Assembly: GCA_946184215.1 (NCBI GenBank) | Contig: CAMHER010000035.1 | Location: forward strand, 1-13,950 | DNA length: 13,950 nt | Direction of reading: 5' to 3' | Source of the DNA: an uncultured Clostridia bacterium | GTDB lineage: Bacteria > Bacillota > Clostridia > Oscillospirales > Oscillospiraceae | Shown: positions 1 to 9,000 of the stretch, one piece after another | Position numbering within the stretch: position 1 is the stretch's first letter | Layout: each line of letters begins with the position of its first letter | Notes under the pieces: generated by a model | Databases searched by the model: none | Seen by the model: the letters and a program-made list of their open reading frames with translations, nothing else | Told to the model about the DNA's origin: nothing | Translations under genes and position numbers: made by a program

Positions 1-1221
1 GGCGAGGCTGCCGAGGAGTTGACTGCGCTTTTCAACTTCAACATTCCCCAGCGTTGGAGCATCGCGCATCTGGACCAGGCGATCCTCAACGGGGAGGAGC
101 ATGTGAAGGACATCGCTTTCCTCACCACCCTTGCCGGCTATATCCACTGGCAGCTGACCGGCGAGAAGGTCATGGGAATCGGCGAGGCCTCCGGCATGTT
201 CCCCATCGACAGCGGGAAGCTGGACTATGACGAGGACATGGTGCAGAAGTTCAAGGCGCTGACCGGGATCGAGCTGCGTGATATTCTCCCAAAGGTCCTG
301 ACCGCGGGAGAGAGCGGCGGCACGCTGACCGAAACGGGCGCACATTTTCTCGACCCGACCGGAACGCTGCAGCCCGGTATCCCCGTGGCCCCCTGCGAGG
401 GGGACGCGGGCACCGGCATGGCGGCCACCAACTCCGTCCGCCCCCGCACGGGCAACGTCTCTGCTGGCACGAGCGATTTTGCCATGATCGTCACCGAAAA
501 ACCCCTTGGCGTCCACCGGGAGATCGACATGGTCACCACGCCCGACGGCGCGAGCGTGGCCATGGTGCACTGCAACAACTGCACCAGCGACATCAACGCC
601 TGGGTCAACCTCTTTGCGGAATACTCTGAGATGATGGGCACGCCGGTCAATAAGGGAGAACTCTTCGTCAAGCTCTTCAACAAAGCCCTGGAGGGCGACG
701 CGGACTGCGGCGGGCTTCTCAGCTTCAACTACTTCTCCGGCGAGGGCGTGACCGATCTGGACGAGGGCCGGCCGGTCTTCGCCCGGATGCCCAACGCGAA
801 GTTCACGCTGGCGAACTTCATGCGTACGCATCTGCTGTCCGCCCTGGCAACACTCAAGATCGGGCTGGATATCCTGACCCAGACCGAGCAGGTCGCCATC
901 GACAAGCTCTACGGCCACGGCGGCTTCTTCAAGACCCCCGGCGTCGGCCAGCGCATGCTGTCGGCGGCGGTGGGCGCCCCGGCTTCCGTCATGGAGACGG
1001 CGGGCGAAGGCGGCCCTTACGGCATGGCTCTGCTCTGCGCCTACATGCTGTGGAAGGACAAGGGAGAGACGCTGGCGGACTATCTGGATAATAAAGTTTT
1101 TGCCGATGCCAAGTCCGCCACGCTCATGGCGGAACCCTCCGATGTGGCGGGTTTCTCGGCGTTCCTGTCCCGATACAAAAAAGCGCTGCCCATGGAGCGC
1201 GCGGCAACGGAGGTGCTTTGA
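1..1221 (+). CDS. FGGY-family carbohydrate kinase, probable L-ribulokinase-like, 5' truncated
   Basis: The frame is open from base 1, so the start lies upstream; an in-frame TTG at 19 is not a real start. About 406 residues are visible. From memory of the family (roughly 525-535 residues), about 125 are missing, including the first ATP-binding motif and part of the sugar site. Visible family features are the EGDAGTGM and GNVSAGTSDFAM segments near the middle, the HCNNCTSD stretch, and the C-terminal YGHGGFFKTPG and ETAGEGGPYGMAL segments typical of FGGY kinases. The enzyme transfers phosphate from ATP to a ketopentose in the cytoplasm. araD follows after one base, so L-ribulose to L-ribulose-5-phosphate is the most economical role; L-xylulose or another ketose is possible. 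This family is often annotated only as 'ATPase' or 'xylulokinase' and differs from classical AraB. Family is secure, substrate is inferred. Confidence 0.88.
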   Translation, partial: GEAAEELTALFNFNIPQRWSIAHLDQAILNGEEHVKDIAFLTTLAGYIHWQLTGEKVMGIGEASGMFPIDSGKLDYDEDMVQKFKALTGIELRDILPKVLTAGESGGTLTETGAHFLDPTGTLQPGIPVAPCEGDAGTGMAATNSVRPRTGNVSAGTSDFAMIVTEKPLGVHREIDMVTTPDGASVAMVHCNNCTSDINAWVNLFAEYSEMMGTPVNKGELFVKLFNKALEGDADCGGLLSFNYFSGEGVTDLDEGRPVFARMPNAKFTLANFMRTHLLSALATLKIGLDILTQTEQVAIDKLYGHGGFFKTPGVGQRMLSAAVGAPASVMETAGEGGPYGMALLCAYMLWKDKGETLADYLDNKVFADAKSATLMAEPSDVAGFSAFLSRYKKALPMERAATEVL

Positions 1222-1222
1222 A

Positions 1223-1912
1223 ATGCTGGAAGAACTGAAAAAGCAGGTCTGTGAGGCGAATCTCCTGCTGCCGAAGTACGGTCTTGTGACCTTTACCTGG
1301 GGCAATGTCTCCGGCATTGACCGGGAAAAGGGACTCTTCGTCATCAAGCCCTCCGGGGTGGATTATGACGGCATGCGCCCGGAGGACATGGTCGTCGTCG
1401 ACCTCTGCGGCAAGGTGGTCGAGGGCAGGTGGAAACCCTCCAGCGACACGGCCACACATCTGGAGCTCTACAAGGCTTTTCCCAAATGCGGCGGCATCGT
1501 GCATACCCATTCCCGCTGGGCGACGACTTTTGCACAGGCCGGCATGGAGATCCCCGCAATGGGCACCACGCAGGCGGACTACTTCTATGGCGCGATCCCC
1601 TGTACCCGCCCCATGACCGACGAGGAAATCCGGGGCGCGTATGAGAAGGAGACCGGCAAGGTCATTGTAGAGACTTTCCAGGGCAAAGACCCTGCGGACA
1701 TCCCCGGCGTACTGGTCTGCTCCCACGGCCCCTTTGCTTGGGGAACCGACGCCATGAACGCGGTTCACAACGCCGTGGTCATGGAGGAGTGCGCGTTCAT
1801 GGACTGGCACGCGATGGTGATCAATCCTGCCCTCGGCCCCATGCAGCAGACGCTGCTGGACAAGCACTATCTCCGCAAGCACGGCAAAAATGCCTACTAC
1901 GGGCAGAAATAG
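1223..1912 (+). CDS. araD: L-ribulose-5-phosphate 4-epimerase
   Basis: 229 residues, close to the 231 of E. coli AraD. The start at 1223 is chosen because GGAGGTG lies at 1209-1215, seven bases upstream, and the protein then begins MLEELKKQV as in the family; the frame stays open further upstream, but that part overlaps the kinase gene and is not family-like. Visible class II aldolase/epimerase features are TWGNVSG (25-31), KPSG (42-45), the zinc ligands of HTH (His94, His96) and His168 in SHGPFAWG, catalytic-type Asp75 and Asp119, and a C-terminal NAYYGQK matching the active-site tyrosine region of AraD. It converts L-ribulose-5-phosphate to D-xylulose-5-phosphate, feeding arabinose carbon into the pentose phosphate pathway. 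It lies one base after the kinase stop, so the two are surely co-transcribed and probably translationally coupled. A related class II aldolase is the only alternative; the full residue set favours AraD. Confidence 0.95.
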   Translation: MLEELKKQVCEANLLLPKYGLVTFTWGNVSGIDREKGLFVIKPSGVDYDGMRPEDMVVVDLCGKVVEGRWKPSSDTATHLELYKAFPKCGGIVHTHSRWATTFAQAGMEIPAMGTTQADYFYGAIPCTRPMTDEEIRGAYEKETGKVIVETFQGKDPADIPGVLVCSHGPFAWGTDAMNAVHNAVVMEECAFMDWHAMVINPALGPMQQTLLDKHYLRKHGKNAYYGQK

Positions 1913-1914
1913 GA

Positions 1915-1947
1915 TCAGAACACAGCGGACGGTTCCTTGTGTTCTGA
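1915..1947. other. Hairpin after araD stop
   Basis: A perfect 10-base inverted repeat (TCAGAACACA at 1915-1924 and TGTGTTCTGA at 1938-1947) encloses a 13-base loop two bases after the araD stop codon. No T-run follows, so it is not a standard terminator. It may protect the mRNA 3' end, or be an accessory stem ahead of the true terminator at 1964. Confidence 0.5.
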
Positions 1948-1963
1948 CAAAATACCCGAATAA

Positions 1964-2025
1964 GCACCGCGGCGCGAGGAGCTGATCGCTCCCCGCGCCG
2001 TGCTTTTTGCTTTTTCTCTTTTTTG
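1964..2025 (+). terminator. Intrinsic terminator of the kinase-araD operon
   Basis: The arm from 1964 to 1982 pairs with 1988-2003: GCAC with GTGC, then, after a 3-base bulge, GGCGCG with CGCGCC, one A/C mismatch, and GGAGC with GCTCC plus a closing C-G pair, around a TGATC loop. It is followed at once by TTTTTGCTTTTTCTCTTTTTT. This strong GC stem plus T-tract ends + strand transcription. Read on the other strand the flank is only mildly T-rich (TTATTCGGGTATTTT), so it may also weakly stop the converging transporter gene. Confidence 0.9.
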
Positions 2026-2066
2026 TCCTTTTTTCGCCCCGCAGAGCTTTTCCTCAGCTCATCGCG

Positions 2067-3818
2067 TTAAATGGCAAAGCGCTGGACATATTCCTCGTAA
2101 GCTTCTCTGAACTCCGGCGTCTCTTTCTCCTGCAGGGCGTGCACATACTTATGCGTACGGAAATCATCTCTTGACAGCTCGATCATGGCAACGGCAATAT
2201 TGGAGCAGTGATCGGAGACCCGCTCGCAGTTTGTGACGATGTCATTGAACACAAAGCCCTGCTTGATCGTACAGATACCCTGCTGAAGCCGCTCCACATG
2301 GTTGAGCTTCATCTGGTCGCACAGCTCGTCCACAACCTCCTCCAGCGGCTCCACACGGGCGGCCAGATGCAGGTCCCCTTCGCAGAACGCCGTCATCGTC
2401 ATGCTGACGATCTGGCTGACCGCGGCAAAGAGCACGTCCAACTCCCGCTTTGCGTTTACCGAGAAGGAAAGCCGTTTTTCTCTCAGCTCCTTCGCATTTT
2501 CGGCCAGGTTCCGGGCGTGGTCGGATATCCGCTCAAAGTCGGAGAGCGTATGCAGATACTTGCTGACCTCCTCATTCTGCGTGACCGTCATTTCATGTCC
2601 CGTGACGCGAATGAGATAGCTGCCGAGGGCGTCTTCGTATTTATCCCCGTCTTTTTCCAGCGCCTGCACCTGCTCAAAGCCTTTTTCGCTGTAGTCGGAG
2701 AAGAGGGACAAGGCAGAGAGAAGCGCCCGCTCGGACACCTGCGACATCTCGTTGATCGTCAGCCGGGACTGCTCAATGGCGAGGGCGGGATAGACAATAA
2801 AGCGCTCCTCCAGACGAATGGCAGGGGACCCCTTTTCATCCTTTTCGTCTGTTACAAGGGCGGATACGATCGCCTCGATCACATCGGTAAAGGGGAGCAG
2901 AAGCAGCACCATCACAAAGCGCAGGATGGAATTGACGGCGGCAAGGGAGAAGGGGTTCATGATCTGCCCGAGGAAGGGAAAATAAAAAACCGTGCTTGCA
3001 ATGTAGAACAGGCAGGCGCACACAAGCACGCCAAAGCCCGTGGCAACGGGATAGACCAGCGCAGCCCGCCGCCCCTCGACACTTGCGCCGATGGCGGAAA
3101 ACAGGACCGGCGCCGAGGCGCCGAAGGCGATACCCATCAAAAGCGGCAGGGAAGCTTCAAAGCTCATGGCGCCCGTCACACTCAGCGCCTGCACGATGCC
3201 TACCGCCGCGGATGCGGACTGAAGCAGGGCCGTAAAGAGCGTGCCGACGAGGATGCCGATCAAGGGGTTTGACAGGCTCGTCAAGGCGTTGATGAACCAT
3301 GCCGATTTCCCCAGACCCCCGACAGAGGAGGACATGGCGCTCATCCCTACCATCAGCACGGCAAAGCCCATGAGAATATCCCCGATATAGCGGTAGACCT
3401 GTTTTTTTCCGAACATCCGCAAAGCGATTCCCGCAACCGCGACAAGCCCTGTCAGCGTAGCGGTAGACACCAGCTCCGCCACGCCGCCGGCTCCCTCAAT
3501 ATAGCTCAGGCAGATGACCCAGCCGGTAATGCTCGTGCCGAGGATCGCGCCGAGAATAACGCCGATCCCCTGGCGTACCTTCATCATGCCGGAGTTGACA
3601 AAGCCCACCGTCATGACCGCGGTGGCGCAGGAGGACTGAATCACGGCCGTAACGCCGGTCCCCAGCAGCACCCCGCGGATCGTTGTGCCGGAAAGGCGGT
3701 ACAGGATCGGCTCCAGCTTGCTGCCGGACACCTTTTTCAAACCGTCGCCCATGAGTCCCATGCCAAAGAGGAACATGGCAACGCCGGTTAACAGAGAGAA
3801 GACTTCTGAAATGCTCAT
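2067..3818 (-). CDS. Na+/phosphate symporter with C-terminal PhoU domain (NptA/YjbB type)
   Basis: 583 residues from the ATG at 3818, which has GGGTGATC a few bases upstream. A TTG four codons earlier (3830) is possible but overlaps that ribosome site. Residues 1-320 are strongly hydrophobic and hold the two inverted NaPi-II repeats with hallmark QSS (61-63, in VIQSSCATAVM) and QSAS (200-203, in ALLQSASAAVG) motifs that bind phosphate and sodium. Residues about 345-565 are soluble and helical, with two PhoU metal-cluster signatures: ERISDHARN (Glu429, Asp433) and CERVSDHCSN (Glu532, Asp536). The protein would import phosphate with sodium at the cytoplasmic membrane. PhoU normally links phosphate uptake to the PhoR/PhoB pathway, and a PhoR/PhoB-like pair is divergent from this gene. 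Some family members may export phosphate, so direction is not settled by sequence. The fusion is common in bacteria and the length is normal. Confidence 0.93.
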   Translation of the reverse strand: MSISEVFSLLTGVAMFLFGMGLMGDGLKKVSGSKLEPILYRLSGTTIRGVLLGTGVTAVIQSSCATAVMTVGFVNSGMMKVRQGIGVILGAILGTSITGWVICLSYIEGAGGVAELVSTATLTGLVAVAGIALRMFGKKQVYRYIGDILMGFAVLMVGMSAMSSSVGGLGKSAWFINALTSLSNPLIGILVGTLFTALLQSASAAVGIVQALSVTGAMSFEASLPLLMGIAFGASAPVLFSAIGASVEGRRAALVYPVATGFGVLVCACLFYIASTVFYFPFLGQIMNPFSLAAVNSILRFVMVLLLLPFTDVIEAIVSALVTDEKDEKGSPAIRLEERFIVYPALAIEQSRLTINEMSQVSERALLSALSLFSDYSEKGFEQVQALEKDGDKYEDALGSYLIRVTGHEMTVTQNEEVSKYLHTLSDFERISDHARNLAENAKELREKRLSFSVNAKRELDVLFAAVSQIVSMTMTAFCEGDLHLAARVEPLEEVVDELCDQMKLNHVERLQQGICTIKQGFVFNDIVTNCERVSDHCSNIAVAMIELSRDDFRTHKYVHALQEKETPEFREAYEEYVQRFAI

Positions 3819-3850
3819 TTGATCACCCAAATCGTAAAAAATCTGCGCCC

Positions 3851-3906
3851 AGTATAGCCTCCTGTGCGTTAAATCCTCTACCCGCGGAAGGTTAAATCTA
3901 TGTAAA
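3851..3906 (-). promoter_or_regulatory. Candidate promoter and Pho-box-like operator for the phosphate transporter
   Basis: Reading leftward, a good -10 (TATACT, 3856-3851) is preceded by a poor -35, as expected for an activator-dependent promoter. Upstream are TTTACA (3906-3901), then after 5 bases TTAACC (3895-3890), then TTAACG (3872-3867), 23 bases further in. The 6-5-6 spacing and TTAACA-like hexamers resemble the PhoP box of Gram-positive bacteria. If the start is near 3844 they sit at about -23 to -62, where PhoP binds its targets. The repeated core GATTTAAC occurs exactly twice. This is read by eye; regulator identity is inferred from the adjacent gene. Confidence 0.5.
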
Positions 3907-3910
3907 GTCC

Positions 3911-3940
3911 CTGTTCATCGGCCTTGTTTTGTGCTACTAT
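3911..3940 (+). promoter_or_regulatory. Candidate promoter of the response regulator gene
   Basis: TACTAT at 3935-3940 is a plausible -10, 22 bases before the start codon. No good -35 sits 16-18 bases upstream (TGTTCA at 3912-3917 at best), again suggesting activation, and CTGTTCAT at 3911-3918 loosely resembles a Pho half-site. The same GGTTAA/TGTAAA elements at 3890-3906 lie just upstream, so one operator could serve both divergent genes. Confidence 0.35.
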
Positions 3941-3961
3941 TCCGAATTAGAGGTGAGAGGG

Positions 3962-4639
3962 ATGATCTATCTTCTGGAAGATGACGACAGCATTCGCAAG
4001 CTGGTGGTCTACGCCCTGAAAAGCCAGGGCTATGACGCCGAAGGCTTTGATAAGCCTTCCGCTTTTTGGGCAGCGCTGCATCAGGCTGTCCCGGAACTGC
4101 TTCTGCTGGATATCATGCTCCCGGAGGAGGACGGCCTTTCCGTTTTGCGCAAGCTCAGGGAAAAGCGTGCTACCGCCCGGATACCGGTCATCATGCTCAC
4201 GGCAAAGGGATCGGAATACGAGCGGGTAGAGGGCCTGGACGCAGGAGCCGACGACTATATCGTCAAGCCCTTCGGCATGATGGAGCTCATGGCGCGCGTG
4301 CGCGCGGTCCTGCGCCGAAGAGAACCGGCGGCTTCCCCGGCGGAATATCGCGTTGGGAAGCTGGTCCTCTCTCCGGAGAAACACGAAGCCGCGGTCGCAG
4401 GGCAGAGCGTGCCTCTGACCATGAAGGAGTTTTCGCTGCTCTGCCTGCTGGCGGAAAACGAGGGAAAGGTCCTCACACGCGCCTATCTGCTGGATCAGGT
4501 GTGGGATCTGGGCAGCGAGCCGGAAAACCGTACGCTGGACGTACATATCCGCAGCCTCCGCGCCAAGCTGGGCGCGTGCGGCGCGCAGATCGAAACCGTG
4601 CGGGGCGTGGGCTACCGGCTGAAGGACGAAGACCTATGA
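3962..4639 (+). CDS. OmpR/PhoB-family response regulator
   Basis: 225 residues from the ATG at 3962, set by AGGTGAGAGG (3951-3960) directly upstream; the in-frame codons back to 3929 are ignored because they would place the ribosome site inside the gene. The receiver domain (1-118) has the acidic pocket LLEDDD (Glu6-Asp9), phospho-acceptor Asp50 in LLLLDIMLP, Thr80, and Lys102 in VKPFG. A winged-helix Trans_Reg_C domain fills about 128-223, with the recognition region around NRTLDVHIRSLRAKLG and the closing RGVGYRL. It is a cytoplasmic transcription factor activated by phosphorylation. The overlapping kinase gene is its partner. The divergent NaPi-PhoU transporter and the Pho-like hexamers between them suggest a phosphate regulator (PhoB/PhoP). 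Other OmpR-type signals cannot be excluded, so no gene symbol is given. Confidence 0.93.
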   Translation: MIYLLEDDDSIRKLVVYALKSQGYDAEGFDKPSAFWAALHQAVPELLLLDIMLPEEDGLSVLRKLREKRATARIPVIMLTAKGSEYERVEGLDAGADDYIVKPFGMMELMARVRAVLRRREPAASPAEYRVGKLVLSPEKHEAAVAGQSVPLTMKEFSLLCLLAENEGKVLTRAYLLDQVWDLGSEPENRTLDVHIRSLRAKLGACGAQIETVRGVGYRLKDEDL

Positions 4640-5946
4640 GAAGAAAGATCTTTATTTACGCTTTTCAGCTCGGCGCCCTGGTGCTTCTCATCTGCGCGGT
4701 GCTGTTTTTTCTGCTTCAGTATTCCCAGACCATGGAGGAAACCTGCGCTGCGCTGAGGGGGGAGGCCGTCTATGCCGCAAGCGGGATCAAAACAGGCGGA
4801 CAGGCGTATCTCGAAAGCCTGGAAAACATCGACCGCATTACCTGGATCGGCGCTGACGGCGCCGTGCTGTACGACAGTGACATTTCGGATCTCAGCGGCA
4901 ATCCGGGCGATGATCCCGAGGTGAAGACCGCTTTTGAAAAAGGCGAGGGGCAGGACATTCGCGACAGCGCTCTTGCGGGCGTCAGCACCGTGTATTATGC
5001 GCTTCGCTGCGGCGACGGCACGGTGCTTCGTCTTTCCCGCCCTGTCTCTGTGGCGCGCTATGCGCTCGAAGCCGTCAGCCCCGTGCTGTGGGTTTTCCTG
5101 CTCGTGCTGATCGTCTCCGGGATTATGGCCTTCCGGGCTGCCAAGCAAATTCTCAGGCCCGTCAACGAACTGAATCTGGATGATCCCGATCCGGCCGAGA
5201 CCTATCCGGAGCTCTCACCCCTGGTAAACCGCATTCAGGAACAAAAAAAGGCGATCCGGGAGGAGAGCGAACGAAGAGAAAGCCTGCGCAAGGAGTTCAC
5301 CGCGAACGTGTCCCACGAGCTGAAAACGCCGCTGACGTCCATTTCCGGCTTTGCCGAGCTCATGCGGGACGGCCTTGTGCCGGAGGACAAGATCCCGGAA
5401 TTTTCCGGAGATATTTATCGGGAATCCCGGCGAATGATCACACTTGTAGACGACATCATGCGCCTGAGCAAGCTCGATGAGGAAAAGGGCTTCCCCGAAG
5501 AAGAGAATATCGACCTCTATGATGTGGCCGCCGATGTCCTTGAAAGCCTGGAGCCGCAGGCAAAAAAGCGGAATATCACGCTGACGCTCACCGGCAGCCA
5601 CGCCGAGATCCGGGGCGTCCTTCCCGTGGTGCAGGAAATGCTCTACAATCTGGCGGATAACGCCATCAAATATAACCGGGACGGAGGAACTGTCACGCTC
5701 AGCGTGAAGGAGGAGAACGGCAAAGCATCCGTTTCCGTCGCCGACTCCGGTATCGGCATCGCAAGGGAAGAACAGGAGCGGGTTTTCGAGCGCTTTTACC
5801 GTGTGGACAAGAGCCATTCCAAGAAGATCGGCGGCACAGGTCTCGGCCTGTCCATCGTCAAGCACGGCGCACAGATGCACGGAGCGAAGGTCCTGCTGGA
5901 AAGCGAGCCGGGAAAGGGAACAACGGTAACCGTCGTCTTTTCATAA
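4636..5946 (+). CDS. PhoR-like membrane sensor histidine kinase
   Basis: 436 residues. The ATG at 4636 overlaps the stop of the response regulator (ATGA), a classic coupled start; the longer open frame back to 4066 is the regulator gene read in the wrong frame. TM1 is about 8-28, an extracytoplasmic segment runs about 29-145 with a short PAS-like strand pattern (ITWIGADGAVLYD), and TM2 is about 147-166. The linker 167-210 has a trace of HAMP (ILRPVNELN) but is short. HisKA has His227 in NVSHELKTPLTS; HATPase has the N-box (NLADNAIKYN, Asn342), DSGIGI (370-375), the F-box FERFYRVDKSHS and GTGLGLSIVKHG. All catalytic parts are intact. It autophosphorylates and passes phosphate to the upstream regulator. 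The phosphate link comes from the neighbouring NaPi-PhoU gene and is inference. Confidence 0.92.
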   Translation: MRRKIFIYAFQLGALVLLICAVLFFLLQYSQTMEETCAALRGEAVYAASGIKTGGQAYLESLENIDRITWIGADGAVLYDSDISDLSGNPGDDPEVKTAFEKGEGQDIRDSALAGVSTVYYALRCGDGTVLRLSRPVSVARYALEAVSPVLWVFLLVLIVSGIMAFRAAKQILRPVNELNLDDPDPAETYPELSPLVNRIQEQKKAIREESERRESLRKEFTANVSHELKTPLTSISGFAELMRDGLVPEDKIPEFSGDIYRESRRMITLVDDIMRLSKLDEEKGFPEEENIDLYDVAADVLESLEPQAKKRNITLTLTGSHAEIRGVLPVVQEMLYNLADNAIKYNRDGGTVTLSVKEENGKASVSVADSGIGIAREEQERVFERFYRVDKSHSKKIGGTGLGLSIVKHGAQMHGAKVLLESEPGKGTTVTVVFS

Positions 5947-6046
5947 GCTTGCGTCGGACAGCGGCATGGCGTTCAACCGGGCGTTTATGCTTCCCGGAAA
6001 ACACATATATTTCAAGATTGAGAAAGAAAAAAGGGGTGAAGCCCTG

Positions 6047-9000
6047 ATGGATCACGGAAGAAAGAATTATACCGCGACGATCGCCATCATCGGAAGCCTG
6101 ATCCTGGCAATCATTCTGGTGGCGAGAACGATGTGGATGGGCGCCCGCGCCAGGCGGGACACAGAAGAAGCGGTCCGCTCCGTAAGTCTTCTGTATCTCG
6201 ACGAGCTTGCCGGACGCCGGGAGCAGGTCGTGGAGGACAATCTTCAGGAGAAGATCCAGACGATCCGCGTGGCCATCGACCTGATGACCGAGGAGGATAT
6301 CAGCGATAAGGCGCACCTGGAGGCGTATCAGACGCGCATGAAGCAGCTCTATAAGCTGGACAAGTTTGCCTTTGTGGATACGGAGGGCCTGATCTACACC
6401 TCTACCGGAACCCAGAGCGATATCGATGAATACGACTTTGACTACCGCACGCTCTCCGAGCCGGAGATCTCCGTCTTCCATCCGGAGAGCACCGAAAAGC
6501 GCGTCATTATCGCGGTGCCGGTCAGCATCCCCTTCCAGGGAAAGACGCTGTCCGTCTGCTTTATGGCCATCGACATGCAGGAAATGCTCTCCGGCGTTTC
6601 GATGACCACCCATACCGGAAACGCCACGTTCTGCAATATCTACACGAAAACCGGCGCAGCGCTGACAGACTCGGTGCTGGGCGGTCTCGCCATGGAGGAC
6701 AATCTGCTCGACGCCATGCAGGTTGCCGTCTTTGAGCCGCCCTATTCCTATGAAAGCTTCACGCGGGAATTCCAGTCCGGGACACGAGGGGTGGTTTCCT
6801 TCACCTTCAACGGCATCCGGGAGACGCTGGCCTACATTCCCGTTAACGGGACGGACTGGCAGCTGACCTATCTGATCCGCGAGAGCGTTATCAGCGAGCG
6901 CGTCAGCACCATTTCAAGAGGGACCGTCAGACGGAGCATGGTCCAGTCTGCGCTGACCGTCGCCGCGATGCTGGTGATGTTCGGCTTTATCATCGCGCAG
7001 ACCAAGAGAAACAGCATCCTTCTTCTGGAACAGGAGACCGCCGAGGCGGAAAACCGCGTGAAGCGGGAAGAACTGGAGCACCGCCTGACGCTGCAGGAAA
7101 AGCTGCTGGAAGAGAAGCGGCAGCGGGAACAGCAGGACAGGATGCTTACCGCTCTGGCAGCCGATTATTGGAGCGTGTATTATCTCGAGCTGGACAAGGA
7201 CACGGGCGTCTGCTATCAGGCGCACGCCGACCTGGATACGCCGGGCTTCCGGGCCGGAGAGCATTTTACCTACCTCTCCGCCGTGACCGCTTACGCCAAT
7301 CAATACATAACGGATCAATACCGGGAGGAGTTCCTGCGCTTCATCCAGCCTGACTCCATTCGCAGTGGCCTGAGACAACAGCGCGTCATTTCCTATACGT
7401 ATATGGTCAGACGCCACGGAAGAGAGACCTATGAGACGGTACGCTTTGCCCGCGTGCAGCAGGCCGGGGAGGAGAACGGGCAGTCCCTTGACAGCGTGGG
7501 CGCCTGCTTCGTGGATGTGGACGCCGAGATGCGCAGAGTCGTGGAGCAGCAGCAGGCTCTCAGCAACGCGCTGGCGGCCGCCGAGGAGGCCAACAAGGCC
7601 AAGACCGCGTTTCTGTCCAACATGAGCCATGAGATTCGCACGCCGATGAACGCCATCATCGGGCTGGACAGCATCGCCCTGAACGACCCGGATACGCCGC
7701 CCCGGACACGGGAGTATCTGGAGAAGATCGGCGCCTCCGCCGAGCATCTGCTGGGGCTTATCAATGACATTCTGGACATGTCCCGCATCGAGTCCGGACG
7801 GCTCACGCTCAAGAACGAGGAGTTCTCCTTCCGCAAGCTCCTGGAGGCGGTCAACACCATGTTCAGCGGCCAGTGTCAGGACAAGGGACTGGAGTACCAG
7901 TGCCGCATCAACTCCGAGGTGGATGACTACTACATCGGCGACAATATGAAGCTGCGGCAGGTGTTGATCAACGTTCTCGGAAACGCGGTCAAGTTCACGC
8001 CGCCGGGCGGCAGGGTAGAGCTGCAGGTGGAGAGGACCGCCAAATTCGACGGGAAAACCACGCTGCGCTTTACAATCTCCGACAACGGTATCGGCATGAG
8101 CAAGGAATTTCTGCCGCACCTGTTTGACGCCTTCTCCCAGGAGGATTCCTCCACCACAACGAAATACGCCAGCACCGGCCTTGGCATGGCCATCACAAAG
8201 AGCATCGTGGAGATGATGAACGGCCAAATCGAGGTGGAGAGCGAAAAGGACGCCGGCACGACCTTTGTCGTCACGGTAACGCTCTGCGATTCCGACAGGA
8301 CAGACCTGCAGGATGAACAGGAGATCCGCCCCGGTGAAATGACGGTGCTGATCGTGGATGACGACCCTGTCGCCTGCCGGCATGCGCAGCTGGTCCTGGA
8401 AAAGGCCGGCATTGCCTCCGAACTGGCAAGCTCCGGGCCGCAGGCGGTGGAGATGGTCAAGCTGCGGCACGCCCGCATGGAGCCCTACAATCTGATCCTG
8501 GTGGACTGGAAAATGCCGGGGATGGACGGCGTGGAGACTACCCGCCAGATCCGTGCGGCCATCGGGCATGAGACCGCCATCATTATTCTCACGGCGTACC
8601 GCTGGGACGACGTCCTGGGGGAAGCGCTCCAGGCCGGCGTGGACAGCTTTTTGCCCAAGCCCCTCTTTGCCGGCGCCGTCCTGGAGGAGTTCAAATCCGC
8701 GCTGAAGCGAAAGGACATCCTGGCCAGAAAGCAGCAGGCCAAGGCCGACCTGAGAGGAAAGCACATCCTCCTGGCGGAGGATGTGGCCGTGAACGCGGAG
8801 ATCATGCTGATGGTCCTTCAAATGCGGCAGATGGAGGCGGATCACGCCGAAAACGGCAAAAAAGCCGTGGAGATGTTTGCCGCGCACCCGGAGGGCTACT
8901 ACGACGCGATCCTGATGGATATGCGGATGCCGGAAATGGACGGGCTGGAGGCTACGCGCGCGATCCGCACAATGGAGCGGGAGGACGCCAAAACGATCCC

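Noticed and set aside
2208..3272. 354-codon open frame on the + strand opposite the phosphate transporter
   Set aside because: It is rich in His, Gly, Gln and Arg, lacks domain features, and overlies the conserved PhoU and transporter motifs of the other strand.
5977..6011. Short hairpin (CCGGG/CCCGG) and TATATT box before the hybrid kinase as terminator or promoter
   Set aside because: The stem is only 5 bp with no T-run, and the TATATT at 6006 lacks a convincing -35. A promoter may exist in this 100-base gap but cannot be supported.
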